Shown: positions 35,286 through 44,359 of the stretch, piece after piece | How the letters are laid out: the number at the start of each line of letters is the position of its first letter | Position numbering within the stretch: the stretch's first letter is position 1 | Assembly: GCF_013185195.1 (NCBI RefSeq) | Contig: NZ_JAAZWC010000013.1 | Coordinates: 1 to 64,000, forward strand | Source: Saccharibacillus qingshengii | Lineage (GTDB): Bacteria > Bacillota > Bacilli > Paenibacillales > Paenibacillaceae | DNA length: 64,000 nt | Direction: 5' to 3' | Notes under the pieces: model-generated | The model's database searches: none | Told to the model about the DNA's origin: nothing | Seen by the model: only the letters and a program-made list of their open reading frames with translations | Translations under genes and position numbers: made by a program

Positions 35286-36872
35286 TTACAGGGTGATTTC
35301 CTGCGCCGAATTGATCGCTTCCAGCGCGACCAGCTCGGTCAATACGATTTTTGGAACTTCTTTGTCCACGCTGAGCAGCATGACCGCTTCGCCGCCTACG
35401 ACTTTACGGCCGACCTGCATCGTTGCGATATTGACCTGATTGCGTCCCAGCAGCGTGCCGACGTTGCCGATGATTCCCGGCTGGTCGTTGTGCGAGATCA
35501 GAATCTGGTGGTTGTCCGGCGCCGAATCGATCGGGAATTCGTTGACCTGCACGATCCGCTCGCCGTACCCGTACAGCAGTGTACCGGCTACGGAGCGCTG
35601 GGTTTCGTTTTGTTCGATCAGCGTTACCGTAATCAGGTTCGTGAAGCCTTTGGTGGCCGACGAGCTGCTGACTTGAACGTTCAGATCGCGGATTTTGGTC
35701 AGATGCAGGGAGTTTACGATATTAACCTCGCTGCCCAGATGGCGGGAAAGCACGCCTTTGACGATATAACGGGTCAGCGGCTGCGTATCGACTTCCGACA
35801 ATTCGCCCGCGTAATCGATCCGGATCTCTTTGACTGCCGCACCCGTCAATTGGGAAGCGAAGCTGCCGAGCTTCTCGCCGAGAGCGAAGTACGGCTGCAG
35901 CTTGTTCATGACGCTGCTGGCCACCGGAGGCATGTTGACCGCATTCTTGAACGGCTCGTCGCGCAGAATATGAAGAACCTGCTCGGATACGTCGATCGCG
36001 ACGTTCTCCTGGGCTTCCACCGTCGAGGCGCCCAAGTGGGGAGTGACGATGACTTTCGGATTGTTCAGGAACGGGTGATCGGGAGCGGGGGGCTCGACTT
36101 CGAACACGTCGAATGCCGCTCCGGCTACCGTTCCGTTATCGAGCGCTACCACGAGCGCCGCTTCGTCGACTACGCCGCCGCGGGCACAGTTGATGATCCG
36201 CATGCCTTTTTTCATCACGGCGAACTGATCGGTGGAGATCATATGCTTGGTTTCCGGCGTCAGCGGAGTATGGACCGTGATAAAGTCGGCGTTCTTGACG
36301 ATATCGTCGACACTCGACAGTTTGACTCCGATTTTCTCCGCGCGTTCTTCGGTCAGGAATGGATCGTACCCGAGAATATCCATACCGAACGCTTTGGCGC
36401 GTTTGGCCACTTCGCTGCCGATCCGGCCCATGCCGAGTACGCCGAGTTTTTTGTTGCGCAGTTCGACGCCCAGGAACTTGCGATCCCATTCGCCGCTGAT
36501 CGTTTTGGCATAAGCCTGCGGAATATGGCGTGCCAGGGCCATCATCATGGCAAAAGCGTGCTCGCATGTTGTGATCGTGTTGCCGTCCGGTGCATTGATT
36601 ACGATGATGCCGCGTCCGGTGGCGGCAGGAAGGTCGATGTTATCGACGCCTACGCCGGCCCGGCCAACCACTTTGAGGCGGGAGCCCGCATTCATGATCG
36701 CCGCGGTCACTTTGGTTTGGCTGCGCACGAGGAGTGCGTCGTATTCGCCGATAATTTCGATCAGTTCGTCTTCGGATAATCCTGTTTTCTTGTCCACCTG
36801 TACATCTGCCGCTTCCACCAGCTGTTGAATCCCCAGATCGCTGATCGGGTCGGATACCAATACTTTAAACAT
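35286..36872 (-). CDS. serA: D-3-phosphoglycerate dehydrogenase
   Basis: SerA makes the first step of serine synthesis from 3-phosphoglycerate with NAD+. The 528-residue protein is the long form: substrate domain, NAD-binding GVLGMGRIGSEVAKRAKAFGM (about 145-165), catalytic Arg, Glu and His (NCARGGVVDE, EVEPPAPDHP, TPHLGAST), an allosteric substrate-binding domain (about 310-450) and a C-terminal ACT domain (ILISHNDQPGIIGNVGTLLG), which usually senses serine. It is preceded by a T-box leader, so it is also controlled by uncharged tRNA. Confidence 0.94.
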   Translation of the reverse strand: MFKVLVSDPISDLGIQQLVEAADVQVDKKTGLSEDELIEIIGEYDALLVRSQTKVTAAIMNAGSRLKVVGRAGVGVDNIDLPAATGRGIIVINAPDGNTITTCEHAFAMMMALARHIPQAYAKTISGEWDRKFLGVELRNKKLGVLGMGRIGSEVAKRAKAFGMDILGYDPFLTEERAEKIGVKLSSVDDIVKNADFITVHTPLTPETKHMISTDQFAVMKKGMRIINCARGGVVDEAALVVALDNGTVAGAAFDVFEVEPPAPDHPFLNNPKVIVTPHLGASTVEAQENVAIDVSEQVLHILRDEPFKNAVNMPPVASSVMNKLQPYFALGEKLGSFASQLTGAAVKEIRIDYAGELSEVDTQPLTRYIVKGVLSRHLGSEVNIVNSLHLTKIRDLNVQVSSSSATKGFTNLITVTLIEQNETQRSVAGTLLYGYGERIVQVNEFPIDSAPDNHQILISHNDQPGIIGNVGTLLGRNQVNIATMQVGRKVVGGEAVMLLSVDKEVPKIVLTELVALEAINSAQEITL

Positions 36873-37071
36873 CGTCTTATTTCCTCCCTTATTCGGTGCG
36901 CTATACGCTGCAAGTCAAATATGTTCCAGAACGGCGCCGCAGCTGCAGGCCGTCCGAAAAACCGATGATGCGGTCGGACTGATGAATTGCGATGCTGCAA
37001 TGACGGAAAGACGCGTTGCTGTGGCAGAGGACGGACCTGAACGGAATCGGAGGCTCGCCAAACATTGCCGC

Positions 37072-37374
37072 AAAAAAAGACTCCTATCCTCATACCGCTC
37101 GCGCGGTAGAAGGGACGAGAGTCTCGCGGTGCCACCCTAATTCGCCGAACCCTTGCGGGCCTCGGCCTTAGCGGGTCGGAAAAACCGACCCTTCACGGTA
37201 ACGGCGTGACACCGGCTGTGCCTACTCCGCGCAAAGCGGATCGGACAGACGCTCGGGAGTGCTCGGGAAGGGGATGCACAACCGGTTTGCACCAACCACC
37301 GGCTCTCTGTATATGCACCCTCCAATCGTTCTCCTTCAAAGCGTTTTGCTCAAGTTGAATTTTTCATACTTTAA
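37072..37374 (-). promoter_or_regulatory. T-box leader of serA (tRNA-sensing, probably Ser)
   Basis: On the minus strand the invariant T-box sequence AGGGTGGCACCGCG (37125-37138) is followed by a terminator helix and seven T (37072-37078). Upstream is Stem I with AGAGAGCC and the GGTTGGTG apical region (about 37285-37310). A serine AGC triplet followed by A lies at the expected specifier place (plus-strand 37261-37263), but TCC nearby is an alternative. Uncharged tRNA should favour antitermination and serA expression. Confidence 0.92.
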
Positions 37375-37397
37375 CACAAGGTGACAAGAAGTGTCAA
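37369..37397 (-). promoter_or_regulatory. Promoter of the serA T-box transcript
   Basis: Minus strand: perfect TTGACA (37392-37397), 17 bases, TTAAAG (37369-37374). The remaining stretch up to 37655 holds AT-rich sequence and a TATAAT (37619-37624) for the next gene, with nothing else recognised. Confidence 0.6.
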
Positions 37398-37703
37398 CGA
37401 CTAAAATAAATTCGGGTTTCATAAATGAATAAACCTAAATTTCGCTTTGCTATTGAAGAAAGACTGCTTATTTCCGATCATTCTAACAAGGTGAGAGAAA
37501 AGGCGTCCGTCTTTTTTGAAGAGACATAAACCGGCATCGCTCAGAAGAAAAATAGCGGGATGCAGTCGATTGGGCGGGTGAAACTTGATTAAAACCGGGC
37601 TTTTCGTTATCATTTGATTATAATTAAGCTTTCTAAATTGTAGCGGCTGTGGGGGATGCATGCCGGGCAACCGATCGAAATTCTCCCCGAAGGAAACGAA
37701 ACC

Positions 37704-38294
37704 ATGACAAACAACAAGAAAAACAAAAATCGGCGCGGTGCCGTAAGGCTTACCGATGGAATGCTTCTCGCCAATCTCTACCTGACCCAGGGGCTCACGC
37801 TGCTGGTCGGAACCGTATGGATCCTGCTGCAGGGCCGCAATCCGCTGCATCTGCTGGAACTGCCGGCCGGTCCGGAATTTTTATATTGGGGATTCGGCTT
37901 TGCGGCGATTATGTTTTTCGTTGATTTTCTGATGACCGTCTGGGGCCGTGAAGAAGATCTGGACGATGGCGGAATCAATGCGATGCTGTTTCGCAGCCGT
38001 CCTCTTTGGCATATTTTTGTGATTGCGGCAATGGTTTCGATCTGCGAAGAACTGCTGTTCCGCGGAGCGATTCAGTATCATCTGGGTCCTTACTGGACCA
38101 GTATTCTGTTCGCGCTGATTCATATTCGATATTTGAAACATTGGCTGCCGACCGCGTGGGTGTTCGCCAGCAGTTACGGCCTCGGCTGGATCTATCTGCA
38201 GTCGGGCACACTGTGGGCCCCGATTGTCTGCCATTTCTTGATCGACTTCATTTCGGGCATCATGATCAAACGGAGGGAACAGAAGGAACAATGA
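37704..38294 (+). CDS. CPBP-family intramembrane glutamic protease
   Basis: The 196-residue multi-pass membrane protein carries the CPBP/CAAX-protease motifs: SICEELLFRGAIQY (catalytic Glu-Glu and Arg), ILFALIHIRY (His) and IVCHFLIDF (second His). Bacterial members process or sequester membrane proteins and peptides; targets are rarely known. ATG 37704 has GAAGGAAACG before it; the earlier ATG at 37656 has no usable spacing. Its stop overlaps the next start as ATGA, so it forms a unit with the 38291 and 38725 genes. Confidence 0.82.
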   Translation: MTNNKKNKNRRGAVRLTDGMLLANLYLTQGLTLLVGTVWILLQGRNPLHLLELPAGPEFLYWGFGFAAIMFFVDFLMTVWGREEDLDDGGINAMLFRSRPLWHIFVIAAMVSICEELLFRGAIQYHLGPYWTSILFALIHIRYLKHWLPTAWVFASSYGLGWIYLQSGTLWAPIVCHFLIDFISGIMIKRREQKEQ

Positions 38295-38740
38295 GCGAAC
38301 GTTTAAGCCGTATGGATCGGCATCCGAGCAACAGGAAGAAGCGCCGCAAGCGCCAGACGTTCAAGCAGGAGTGGCAGGATAACCAAATGAAGCTGTCGGA
38401 TACGACGGTGATGAGACTTTCCATTCCCGAGAACCGTGAAGCTCTGCCCGTCCTCCCGGAGGAAGCGGTATCCGCAGTTCCGTTCGCAGATAACGCTTCT
38501 ACCGTGGGACGATCTAGAAAAGAGCGAATCGCTTATGCGGAGCCCGAAATCGTACCCGACAAGCAGGAAGAAGAAGATCCGGATTCCGAACTTCCGCCGC
38601 GCAGCGTTTTGTACCCGTCCAGTCGGATCAGGCTGACCAAATGGTTTTACGAAACCCTGGTCCTTCTGTTCTTGATCCTGCTCGGGACACTGCTGTGGTG
38701 GGGAACCCAGGCGACAGGAGTGAAATGGCCATGGCAATAA
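38291..38740 (+). CDS. Tail-anchored-type membrane protein, 149 aa
   Basis: The protein has a long charged cytosolic part beginning with a basic stretch (RKKRRKRQTFKQEW), a disordered acidic middle (DKQEEEDPDSELPP) and one membrane helix near the C-terminus (ETLVLLFLILLGTLLWWG). It overlaps the CPBP protease gene (ATGA) and the phosphoesterase gene (16 bases), so the three are co-translated. The architecture would suit a substrate or partner of the protease, which is only inference. I do not recognise the family. Confidence 0.72.
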   Translation: MSERLSRMDRHPSNRKKRRKRQTFKQEWQDNQMKLSDTTVMRLSIPENREALPVLPEEAVSAVPFADNASTVGRSRKERIAYAEPEIVPDKQEEEDPDSELPPRSVLYPSSRIRLTKWFYETLVLLFLILLGTLLWWGTQATGVKWPWQ

Positions 38741-39567
38741 AGTTGGGTTGGAAACAGGCGCTCGCCGCCGCGGCAGGTGCCGCGGCCGGTCTGGGCGTGC
38801 ATATGGTAAAAGAAGCAATGGCTTTTCGGGTGCTGCACGAAGACGTGCACGTTCCCGGGCTGCCGCAAGCTTTCGACGGCTACCGGATCTATTTTATCTC
38901 GGATATCCACCGGAGAGCGCTTCCGGAGAACGAAATCGCCGCCCTGCAGGGGAAAGCGGATATCGTATGGATCGGGGGGGACCTGACCGACCGGGGCGTA
39001 CCCGAAGAACGCACCTGTGCGAATATGCGGATGCTGCGTACACTGGGGCCGTCCTATGCGGTATACGGGAACCATGATTATGAAGCCTACATGCCGAATA
39101 TGGAGAAGCTGGACCGTCTGCTCGAAGAATGCGGCGTCAAGCCGCTCGGCAGCAAGAATGTGCCGCTTCATCGCGGCGGCAGTACGATCTGGCTGGCCGG
39201 AATCGACGATCTCGGACCGGCGGGGTTATGGAGAGGCGATCCGCGTATTCGCCGCGAAGACTGCGTGCTGGTGCTGATGCATGATCCCAAATGGATTGTG
39301 GCGCTGCGCCGCACCTCGGCCAACTACGCATTCGCCGGGCATACCCACGGGGGGCAAATCAGTCTACCGGTAGTCGGTCCGGCTGCGTCCAAGCCTTTTT
39401 ACAAAACGTATCTGGACGGAACGCACTTTATCGAAGCCGAAGACGGAGGGACGACCGGACTGCGCATCAGTCGGGGAATCGGGACCAGTCATTTTCCGCT
39501 GCGGCTCGGTTCGCCCGCCGAAACGCATCTGCTCACGCTGCGCAGTGCGCCGGCGCTTGCAAAGTAG
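38725..39567 (+). CDS. YkuE-type metallophosphoesterase
   Basis: The 280-residue enzyme has an N-terminal membrane-proximal hydrophobic stretch and the calcineurin-like metal motifs in order: FISDIHRR (DxH), IGGDLTDRG (GDxxD), YGNHDYEAY (GNHD), LMHDP and AGHTHGGQISLP (GHTHGGQ). YkuE-like members are membrane-associated phosphoesterases, some acting on UDP-diacylglucosamine-type lipids. ATG 38725 or 38731 is the start; the longer frame has no ribosome site. It is the last gene of the CPBP unit before a strong terminator. Confidence 0.85.
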   Translation: MAMAIKLGWKQALAAAAGAAAGLGVHMVKEAMAFRVLHEDVHVPGLPQAFDGYRIYFISDIHRRALPENEIAALQGKADIVWIGGDLTDRGVPEERTCANMRMLRTLGPSYAVYGNHDYEAYMPNMEKLDRLLEECGVKPLGSKNVPLHRGGSTIWLAGIDDLGPAGLWRGDPRIRREDCVLVLMHDPKWIVALRRTSANYAFAGHTHGGQISLPVVGPAASKPFYKTYLDGTHFIEAEDGGTTGLRISRGIGTSHFPLRLGSPAETHLLTLRSAPALAK

Positions 39568-39597
39568 CCGCCCGAAGACTGCCAAACGGGTTTTGTC

Positions 39598-39643
39598 CCA
39601 AAACAAAGACCGCTCCCCTCGGGGAAGCGGTCTTTGTTTTGGG
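39598..39643. terminator. Strong bidirectional terminator
   Basis: A near-perfect stem of about 20 bp (39598-39617 with 39623-39642) between two convergent genes, with A- and T-runs inside the stem ends that serve both strands. Confidence 0.85.
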
Positions 39644-39675
39644 CGGCGAAGCGAAAAGCTTGGCCGCATAAGGAC

Positions 39676-40662
39676 TTAAGGCTGTTTAATGGTGTCGATA
39701 CTGCGCGGATCAACGAAACTGTAGCCTTTTTTCTCAAGCCGGGTCAGCAGGTCATCGAGCGCTTCGACCGTCCAAGGCAGTTCGTGCATCAGGATATTGC
39801 TTCCCGCATGCAGCTGATCGAACACATTGTCGATCACGGCCTGCGGATCCTTCTTGTTGACCCAATCCAGTGAACCGACGGACCAGGTCATATACAGCAG
39901 GCCGTTCTCGGCCGCCACCTGATGGGCGTAATCATTGCCGGCCGCATTGGGCGGACGGAAAAATTCCGGCTTCTCGCCGATCGTTTTCTCGACGATGGTC
40001 TGGACGTCTTCGATTTGTTTCTTGATTTCTTCATTGCTCTGTTCGTTCAAGTAAATATGATCGTAACTGTGATTGCCTACAATTCCGCCGCGTTCTTGGA
40101 TCAGCTTAAGCAGTTCCGGATGTTCTTTGACCCGGTAGCCGTTGACGAAGAAAATGGCTTTGGCCTTATGCTTGTCGAGCGTATCGAACATGCTGTTCAG
40201 CATCGCGGCTTCTTTCGGGCCATCGTCGAAAGTCAGCAGAACGACTTTTTTGGGAGCCTTGCTACCTTCGTTCGGTACGATGTCGTAGTTGGCGTTCATA
40301 TGGTACTCGACCGGGACTTCTTCCGCGGCCGCCGCCTGTGCAGCGTCCGATCCGTCCTTTTTGTCTGCTGCCGTTTTCGGATCCGCTGCCGGGTCGTCGG
40401 CCTTTTGCGTTCCCGCATCCGCAGTGTCGCCTGCGGTTTCCGATGCGGCTTCTTCGGTTTTCGGAGCGTCCGTGCCTTGCTCTTCGGCTGCCGGAGCCGT
40501 ACTGTCCGCCGGAGCGGTCTCATCCGTCTGTTTGCTGGCCGGGTTCGAGGCTTCCGCCGTCTGCGGCTTGGCATCCTTCGTTCCCGCTTCTTCGGCGGTG
40601 TTCCCGCAGGCGCCGAGCACAAGGCCGGCGGCCAACCAGAACAGGGCCGTTTTTTTCCACAT
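39676..40662 (-). CDS. Polysaccharide deacetylase lipoprotein
   Basis: The 328-residue protein has a lipoprotein signal peptide (KKTALFWLAAGLVLGACGN, lipobox LGAC), then a disordered Ala/Glu/Asp/Thr-rich spacer of about 95 residues, then a NodB domain: LLTFDDGP (motif 1), GNHSYDH (motif 2), FFRPPNAAG (motif 3), SLDW and ILMHELP (motif 5). All metal and catalytic residues are present. It likely deacetylates peptidoglycan or another wall glycan outside the membrane. Start 40662 is chosen for the signal peptide; the ribosome site (GAGATGAG) is weak. The start could also be 40725. Confidence 0.87.
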   Translation of the reverse strand: MWKKTALFWLAAGLVLGACGNTAEEAGTKDAKPQTAEASNPASKQTDETAPADSTAPAAEEQGTDAPKTEEAASETAGDTADAGTQKADDPAADPKTAADKKDGSDAAQAAAAEEVPVEYHMNANYDIVPNEGSKAPKKVVLLTFDDGPKEAAMLNSMFDTLDKHKAKAIFFVNGYRVKEHPELLKLIQERGGIVGNHSYDHIYLNEQSNEEIKKQIEDVQTIVEKTIGEKPEFFRPPNAAGNDYAHQVAAENGLLYMTWSVGSLDWVNKKDPQAVIDNVFDQLHAGSNILMHELPWTVEALDDLLTRLEKKGYSFVDPRSIDTIKQP

Positions 40663-40876
40663 CTGTGACTCATCTCGCTTTCTTCCATACATTTGTGCCT
40701 TTATGTAACGATTAAAGCTTAGCATAATCGACTCCGCATTTGCGGCACATAACGGGATTGTAACCTTTTCATTTCGACCTGAAACCTTTCATACCATCGC
40801 AGATCCAAGCGTGCATTTGAAAGAAAGAAGTGATAACATTAATATGTGGTTATATAATATAAAACACACCACATTC

Positions 40877-41002
40877 GGCGTGTCTTCAAAAGGATGCGTC
40901 GTCCCCAATCGGCCGTCGGCCTCGTTTCCTACGTTGCAGAACGGGCAGCCGGACCGATTCGGAACGAAATTCGCAACAAAGACCCTGATTTGAAGACACG
41001 CC
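40877..41002. repeat. 126-bp element with 14-bp perfect inverted ends
   Basis: GGCGTGTCTTCAAA (40877-40890) is the exact reverse complement of TTTGAAGACACGCC (40989-41002). The 98 bases between do not encode a protein. It sits between the deacetylase and mecA genes. This looks like a small mobile-element remnant or a hairpin RNA region; no target duplication is apparent. Confidence 0.55.
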
Positions 41003-41049
41003 TTGGGATGCCTTTGCTAAAAAACTGACTCCAAAAGGAGGGTCCTGTC

Positions 41050-41661
41050 GTGAAAATTGAACGATTAAGCCCCGATAAAATCCGTATTTTTCTGACTTCC
41101 GACGATCTGAACGAACGCGGAATTCAGCGGGAAGATATGTGGCAGGAGATTCCGAGGGTCCATGATTTGTTTACCGAAATGATGGACCAAGCCTACACCG
41201 AACTCGGTTTCGACGCGACTGGCCCTCTGGCCGTAGAAGTGTTTGCGCTTCCGGCGCAAGGGATGATTGTCGTCGTGACGAAAGGCAAATACGATCCACT
41301 CCATTCGGATACGGGAGACGAAGAAATGCCGGATGAAGTTTATGAAATGGAAGTGACCATGGAGGCAAGCGATACGATCGTTTACTCTTTCCAAGATATC
41401 GAGCCCCTGATCGAAGCGGCGCACGTGCTGCAGGATCGGGTACCCGAAGCCGGTTCGCTTTACCATTATAATAACGCTTGGTTCCTGCACTTTTCGGCAG
41501 AGGATCTCGAAGATTCGCAGCACGATTCCCTCGTCGCTGTGCTTGCCGAGTTCGGTACTTCTTCGACGATCACTACCTCTGTACTCCAGGAATACGGCAA
41601 GACCGTCATGGCCGACCGGGCGATTGCCCAGATCTGCATGCATTTCGACCGTCGGGCCTGA
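41050..41661 (+). CDS. mecA: Adaptor protein MecA
   Basis: MecA recruits substrates such as ComK to the ClpC-ClpP protease. The 203-residue protein begins MKIERLSPDKIRIFLTSDDL as in the family, has the acidic middle (TGDEEMPDEVYEME) and the C-terminal ClpC-binding domain (IVYSFQDIEPLIEAAHVL, then DRAIAQICMHF). It starts with GTG behind AAAAGGAGG. Complete; slightly shorter than B. subtilis MecA. Confidence 0.9.
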   Translation: MKIERLSPDKIRIFLTSDDLNERGIQREDMWQEIPRVHDLFTEMMDQAYTELGFDATGPLAVEVFALPAQGMIVVVTKGKYDPLHSDTGDEEMPDEVYEMEVTMEASDTIVYSFQDIEPLIEAAHVLQDRVPEAGSLYHYNNAWFLHFSAEDLEDSQHDSLVAVLAEFGTSSTITTSVLQEYGKTVMADRAIAQICMHFDRRA

Positions 41662-41769
41662 TGTCCGTGGGAAACGCAGCCGTCCCGACCGTTCGGGGCG
41701 GCCGTTTTCGTTTGAGCACCCGGAAGGAGCCGGGATTTTCGCCGTAAGCGGGCGAGGAAGGGGGACACG

Positions 41770-42519
41770 ATGCTCTTTTTGACCGTCCTGGTCGCGGCCA
41801 TTACGCCGGGCATAGCCCTGCTGTTCTATTTTTATTTAAAAGATAAATACGATGCCGAACCGCTGCATATGGTCATGCGCATGTTTCTGCTCGGTTTTTT
41901 GGTGGTTCTGCCGATTACGATTGTCCAACAAGGGCTGCTGCGGGGCTTCGGCGACAATCCGTACCTGTTTGCGTTTGGAATCTCTTCCGCCGTGGAAGAA
42001 CTTTTCAAATGGTATGTCCTGTTCCAATTCATCTACAACCATACGGAATTCGACGAACCGTATGACGGAATTCTGTATGCGGTCGCCGTATCGCTCGGAT
42101 TTGCCACGCTCGAGAACGTTCTATATGCCTTCACGCTCAAAGCTTCGTTCGGGTCGCTGCTGCTGCGAGGACTGCTGCCCGTATCCGGCCATGCGATGTT
42201 CGGCGTAGTGATGGGCTATTATATGGGACGGGCCAAATTCGCGCCTCCGTCGCAACGAAGAAAGTTCCTGGTCCTGTCTTTGCTGATGCCGCTGATCTGG
42301 CACGGGTTCTACGACCTTATTCTAAACTTGTCGGGTCATTACTGGTTGTGGTACATCGTTCCGTTCATGGTATTGATGTGGTACGGCGGCATGGACAAAG
42401 TGGTCAAAGCGAACAACCGCTCTCCGTTCCGTTTTCTGAAAAAAGAAGAACCGCTGGGCGGCGCATCTTCCGATGCCCCCGCCAAAACGGCCGCCTTGTC
42501 GAAAAAAAAAGAAGCCTAG
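41770..42519 (+). CDS. prsW: Intramembrane protease PrsW
   Basis: PrsW makes the site-1 cut in the anti-sigma factor RsiW, releasing SigW on envelope stress. The 249-residue multi-pass protein shows the conserved ISSAVEELFKWY (catalytic Glu-Glu), LGFATLENVLYAF (Glu), SGHAMFGVVMGYY (His) and IWHGFYDL (His). The C-terminus is a basic cytosolic tail. Position before the PilZ gene and cmk matches B. subtilis (prsW-ypfA-cmk region). A hairpin with T-run follows (42565-42600). Confidence 0.9.
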   Translation: MLFLTVLVAAITPGIALLFYFYLKDKYDAEPLHMVMRMFLLGFLVVLPITIVQQGLLRGFGDNPYLFAFGISSAVEELFKWYVLFQFIYNHTEFDEPYDGILYAVAVSLGFATLENVLYAFTLKASFGSLLLRGLLPVSGHAMFGVVMGYYMGRAKFAPPSQRRKFLVLSLLMPLIWHGFYDLILNLSGHYWLWYIVPFMVLMWYGGMDKVVKANNRSPFRFLKKEEPLGGASSDAPAKTAALSKKKEA

Positions 42520-42632
42520 GATCTTGATTCCAAAGAACCGGTTCGCTTGATTGGAGCGGCGGTGCGGAATCGGGATTCCGGGCTTTCTTTGCGTTTTTTT
42601 CAGGCGTTTGGGCTTACGTGAATATTCTTCCA

Positions 42633-42641
42633 TGCTATACT
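42633..42641 (+). promoter_or_regulatory. Extended -10 promoter of the PilZ gene
   Basis: TGCTATACT (TATACT 42636-42641), identical to the lysA promoter core, 95 bases before the ATG; no clear -35. Confidence 0.45.
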
Positions 42642-42735
42642 GGGAAAGGCGATGGGCCCGAGCGGAATCCGGATAGGAAGCCAGCAGAAGCGGGCAGGCG
42701 CCGAGTACCAGTATAATGAAGGCGGGCGATCAAAA

Positions 42736-43377
42736 ATGTATCCGAAAACCAACGACATGCTGTTTATGCAGCCCGTATCCATGGAAGCGACACCCGAAAA
42801 CGAACACCGATCGAGAATTTCCGAAATCGAGGAAAATTCGCTGCTGACCGAGCTTCCGATCCGCGGCGGCCGGATGAGCCGTCTTCGCCTGGGCGAAGAA
42901 CTTTCGGTTTATCATATGACGGAAGACGGAGTGAAGTATTATTTCACGGCGCATGTGCTCGGGTATCAGGACGACTCGATTCCTCTTATGCGAATCAGCA
43001 AGCCGATGCCGGAAGATATTTCGAAAGTGCAGCGGCGCCATTATCTGCGGGTTCCCGCGCAGGTGGAGATCGCCGTACAGGCACCGGACTTTCATTTTAC
43101 CGCCATGACGTCCGATTTGAGCGGGGGAGGACTGTCTTTTACCGACACGCTCGATCATTCGATCCAGATGAATCAGCAGGTGGACGGCTGGATTATTCTG
43201 GCTTACAAAAGCGGGAATGTCGACCATGTTTCGTTCGGCGGGGAAGTGACGCGCGTGAAAGAACCGGGGACGGGACGCAACACCATCAGCGTACGTTTTA
43301 CGCGGATGGTCGATACGGAACGTCAGAAAGTCATCCGCTACTGCTTCGAACGCCAGCTGGATTTCCGGAACCGCTGA
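42736..43377 (+). CDS. PilZ-domain c-di-GMP receptor (YpfA/DgrA type)
   Basis: The 213-residue protein has an N-terminal YcgR-like domain and a C-terminal PilZ domain with both c-di-GMP motifs: QRRHYLRVP (RxxxR, about residues 102-110) and SDLSGGGLSF (D/NxSxxG). The B. subtilis orthologue YpfA/DgrA slows flagellar rotation when c-di-GMP is high. ATG 42736 follows GAAGGCGG; the longer frame has no support. It is consistent with a motile cell (cheR is in the window). Confidence 0.85.
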   Translation: MYPKTNDMLFMQPVSMEATPENEHRSRISEIEENSLLTELPIRGGRMSRLRLGEELSVYHMTEDGVKYYFTAHVLGYQDDSIPLMRISKPMPEDISKVQRRHYLRVPAQVEIAVQAPDFHFTAMTSDLSGGGLSFTDTLDHSIQMNQQVDGWIILAYKSGNVDHVSFGGEVTRVKEPGTGRNTISVRFTRMVDTERQKVIRYCFERQLDFRNR

Positions 43378-43446
43378 ACGGTTCGAACACCGGCGGCGTT
43401 CGTAGTTCACAGGTGGGGGCGTTTTTTGTTTTCATGCGTACACGTT

Positions 43447-43505
43447 TTGCAAATTAAAGATCCTTATGCTATAATTTTATTGTCGCAGGCACAGCCTGCT
43501 TTTTT
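43447..43505 (+). promoter_or_regulatory. cmk promoter with a terminator-like hairpin at the transcript start
   Basis: TTGCAA (43447-43452), 17 bases, TATAAT (43470-43475). The predicted start (about 43482) is directly followed by GCAGGC-ACA-GCCTGC and six T (43485-43505). Confidence 0.65.
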
Positions 43506-43568
43506 ATTGATTGAGAAGCCTGCCCGACAGAAACATGGCGGGCGGCGGTTTCGAGGAGGAGTGTCCCC

Positions 43569-44273
43569 TTGTCCAGCTTGAGCGGGGAACGGGAGTTCAG
43601 AATCAACATCGCGATCGACGGGCCTGCGGGAGCAGGCAAAAGTACGGTCGCACGCAAAGTAGCCAGACAGCTATCCTACGTTTATGTGGATACCGGTGCG
43701 ATGTATCGGGCCGTAACTTGGGATATGCTTAACCAGGCGATCGATGCGGATAACGAAACAGCGGTTCTTGAACGCATGGCAGCCCTTGAAGTCGAGCTGG
43801 TACCCGGAGAAGACGGTCAGCGAGTACGGCTTTCCGGGGTCGACGTGACGGACGAGATACGTTCGCTTGCGGTCAGCCGGACGGTTTCCCGATATGCGCA
43901 AATCGAGGGGCTGCGTGCGAAGTTATCTTCTGCACAGCGGCAAATGGCTTTACGCAAAGGCGTCGTCATGGATGGACGCGATATCGGAACGACCGTGCTG
44001 CCCGATGCCGAGGTGAAGATTTTTATGACCGCCACGGTAGAAGAACGCGCTCGCCGAAGATTCCGGGAACTTCCGCAGTCGGGCGAGACTATTACGCTGG
44101 AACAGCTGGAACGCGAGATTGCGGAACGGGATAATCTTGACCGCAGCCGCGAGGTGTCGCCGCTTGTATGTGCGGATGACGCCACGGTGCTCGATACGAC
44201 GCATATGACCATCGACGAGGTGGCCGATGCGATCGCGCACCTGGCCGAACGTGAAATTGCCCAACTGGGTTAA
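43569..44273 (+). CDS. cmk: Cytidylate kinase
   Basis: Cmk phosphorylates CMP and dCMP. The 234-residue protein has the P-loop IAIDGPAGAGKSTVAR, YVDTGAMYRAVTW, MDGRDIGTTVLPDAEVKIF and the lid Arg-rich ERARRRFRELP. It starts at TTG 43569 behind GAGGAGG. Directly before rpsA as in most Firmicutes (plsC, often between them, is not here). Confidence 0.92.
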   Translation: MSSLSGEREFRINIAIDGPAGAGKSTVARKVARQLSYVYVDTGAMYRAVTWDMLNQAIDADNETAVLERMAALEVELVPGEDGQRVRLSGVDVTDEIRSLAVSRTVSRYAQIEGLRAKLSSAQRQMALRKGVVMDGRDIGTTVLPDAEVKIFMTATVEERARRRFRELPQSGETITLEQLEREIAERDNLDRSREVSPLVCADDATVLDTTHMTIDEVADAIAHLAEREIAQLG

Positions 44274-44359
44274 AGCAGCGTCGGCCGAAGCAGTATTGTT
44301 TTGAACTCTGCGCACGCGGGTTTAAATATGAGGGTTTTGAATCGAGGAGGGTATTTAAC

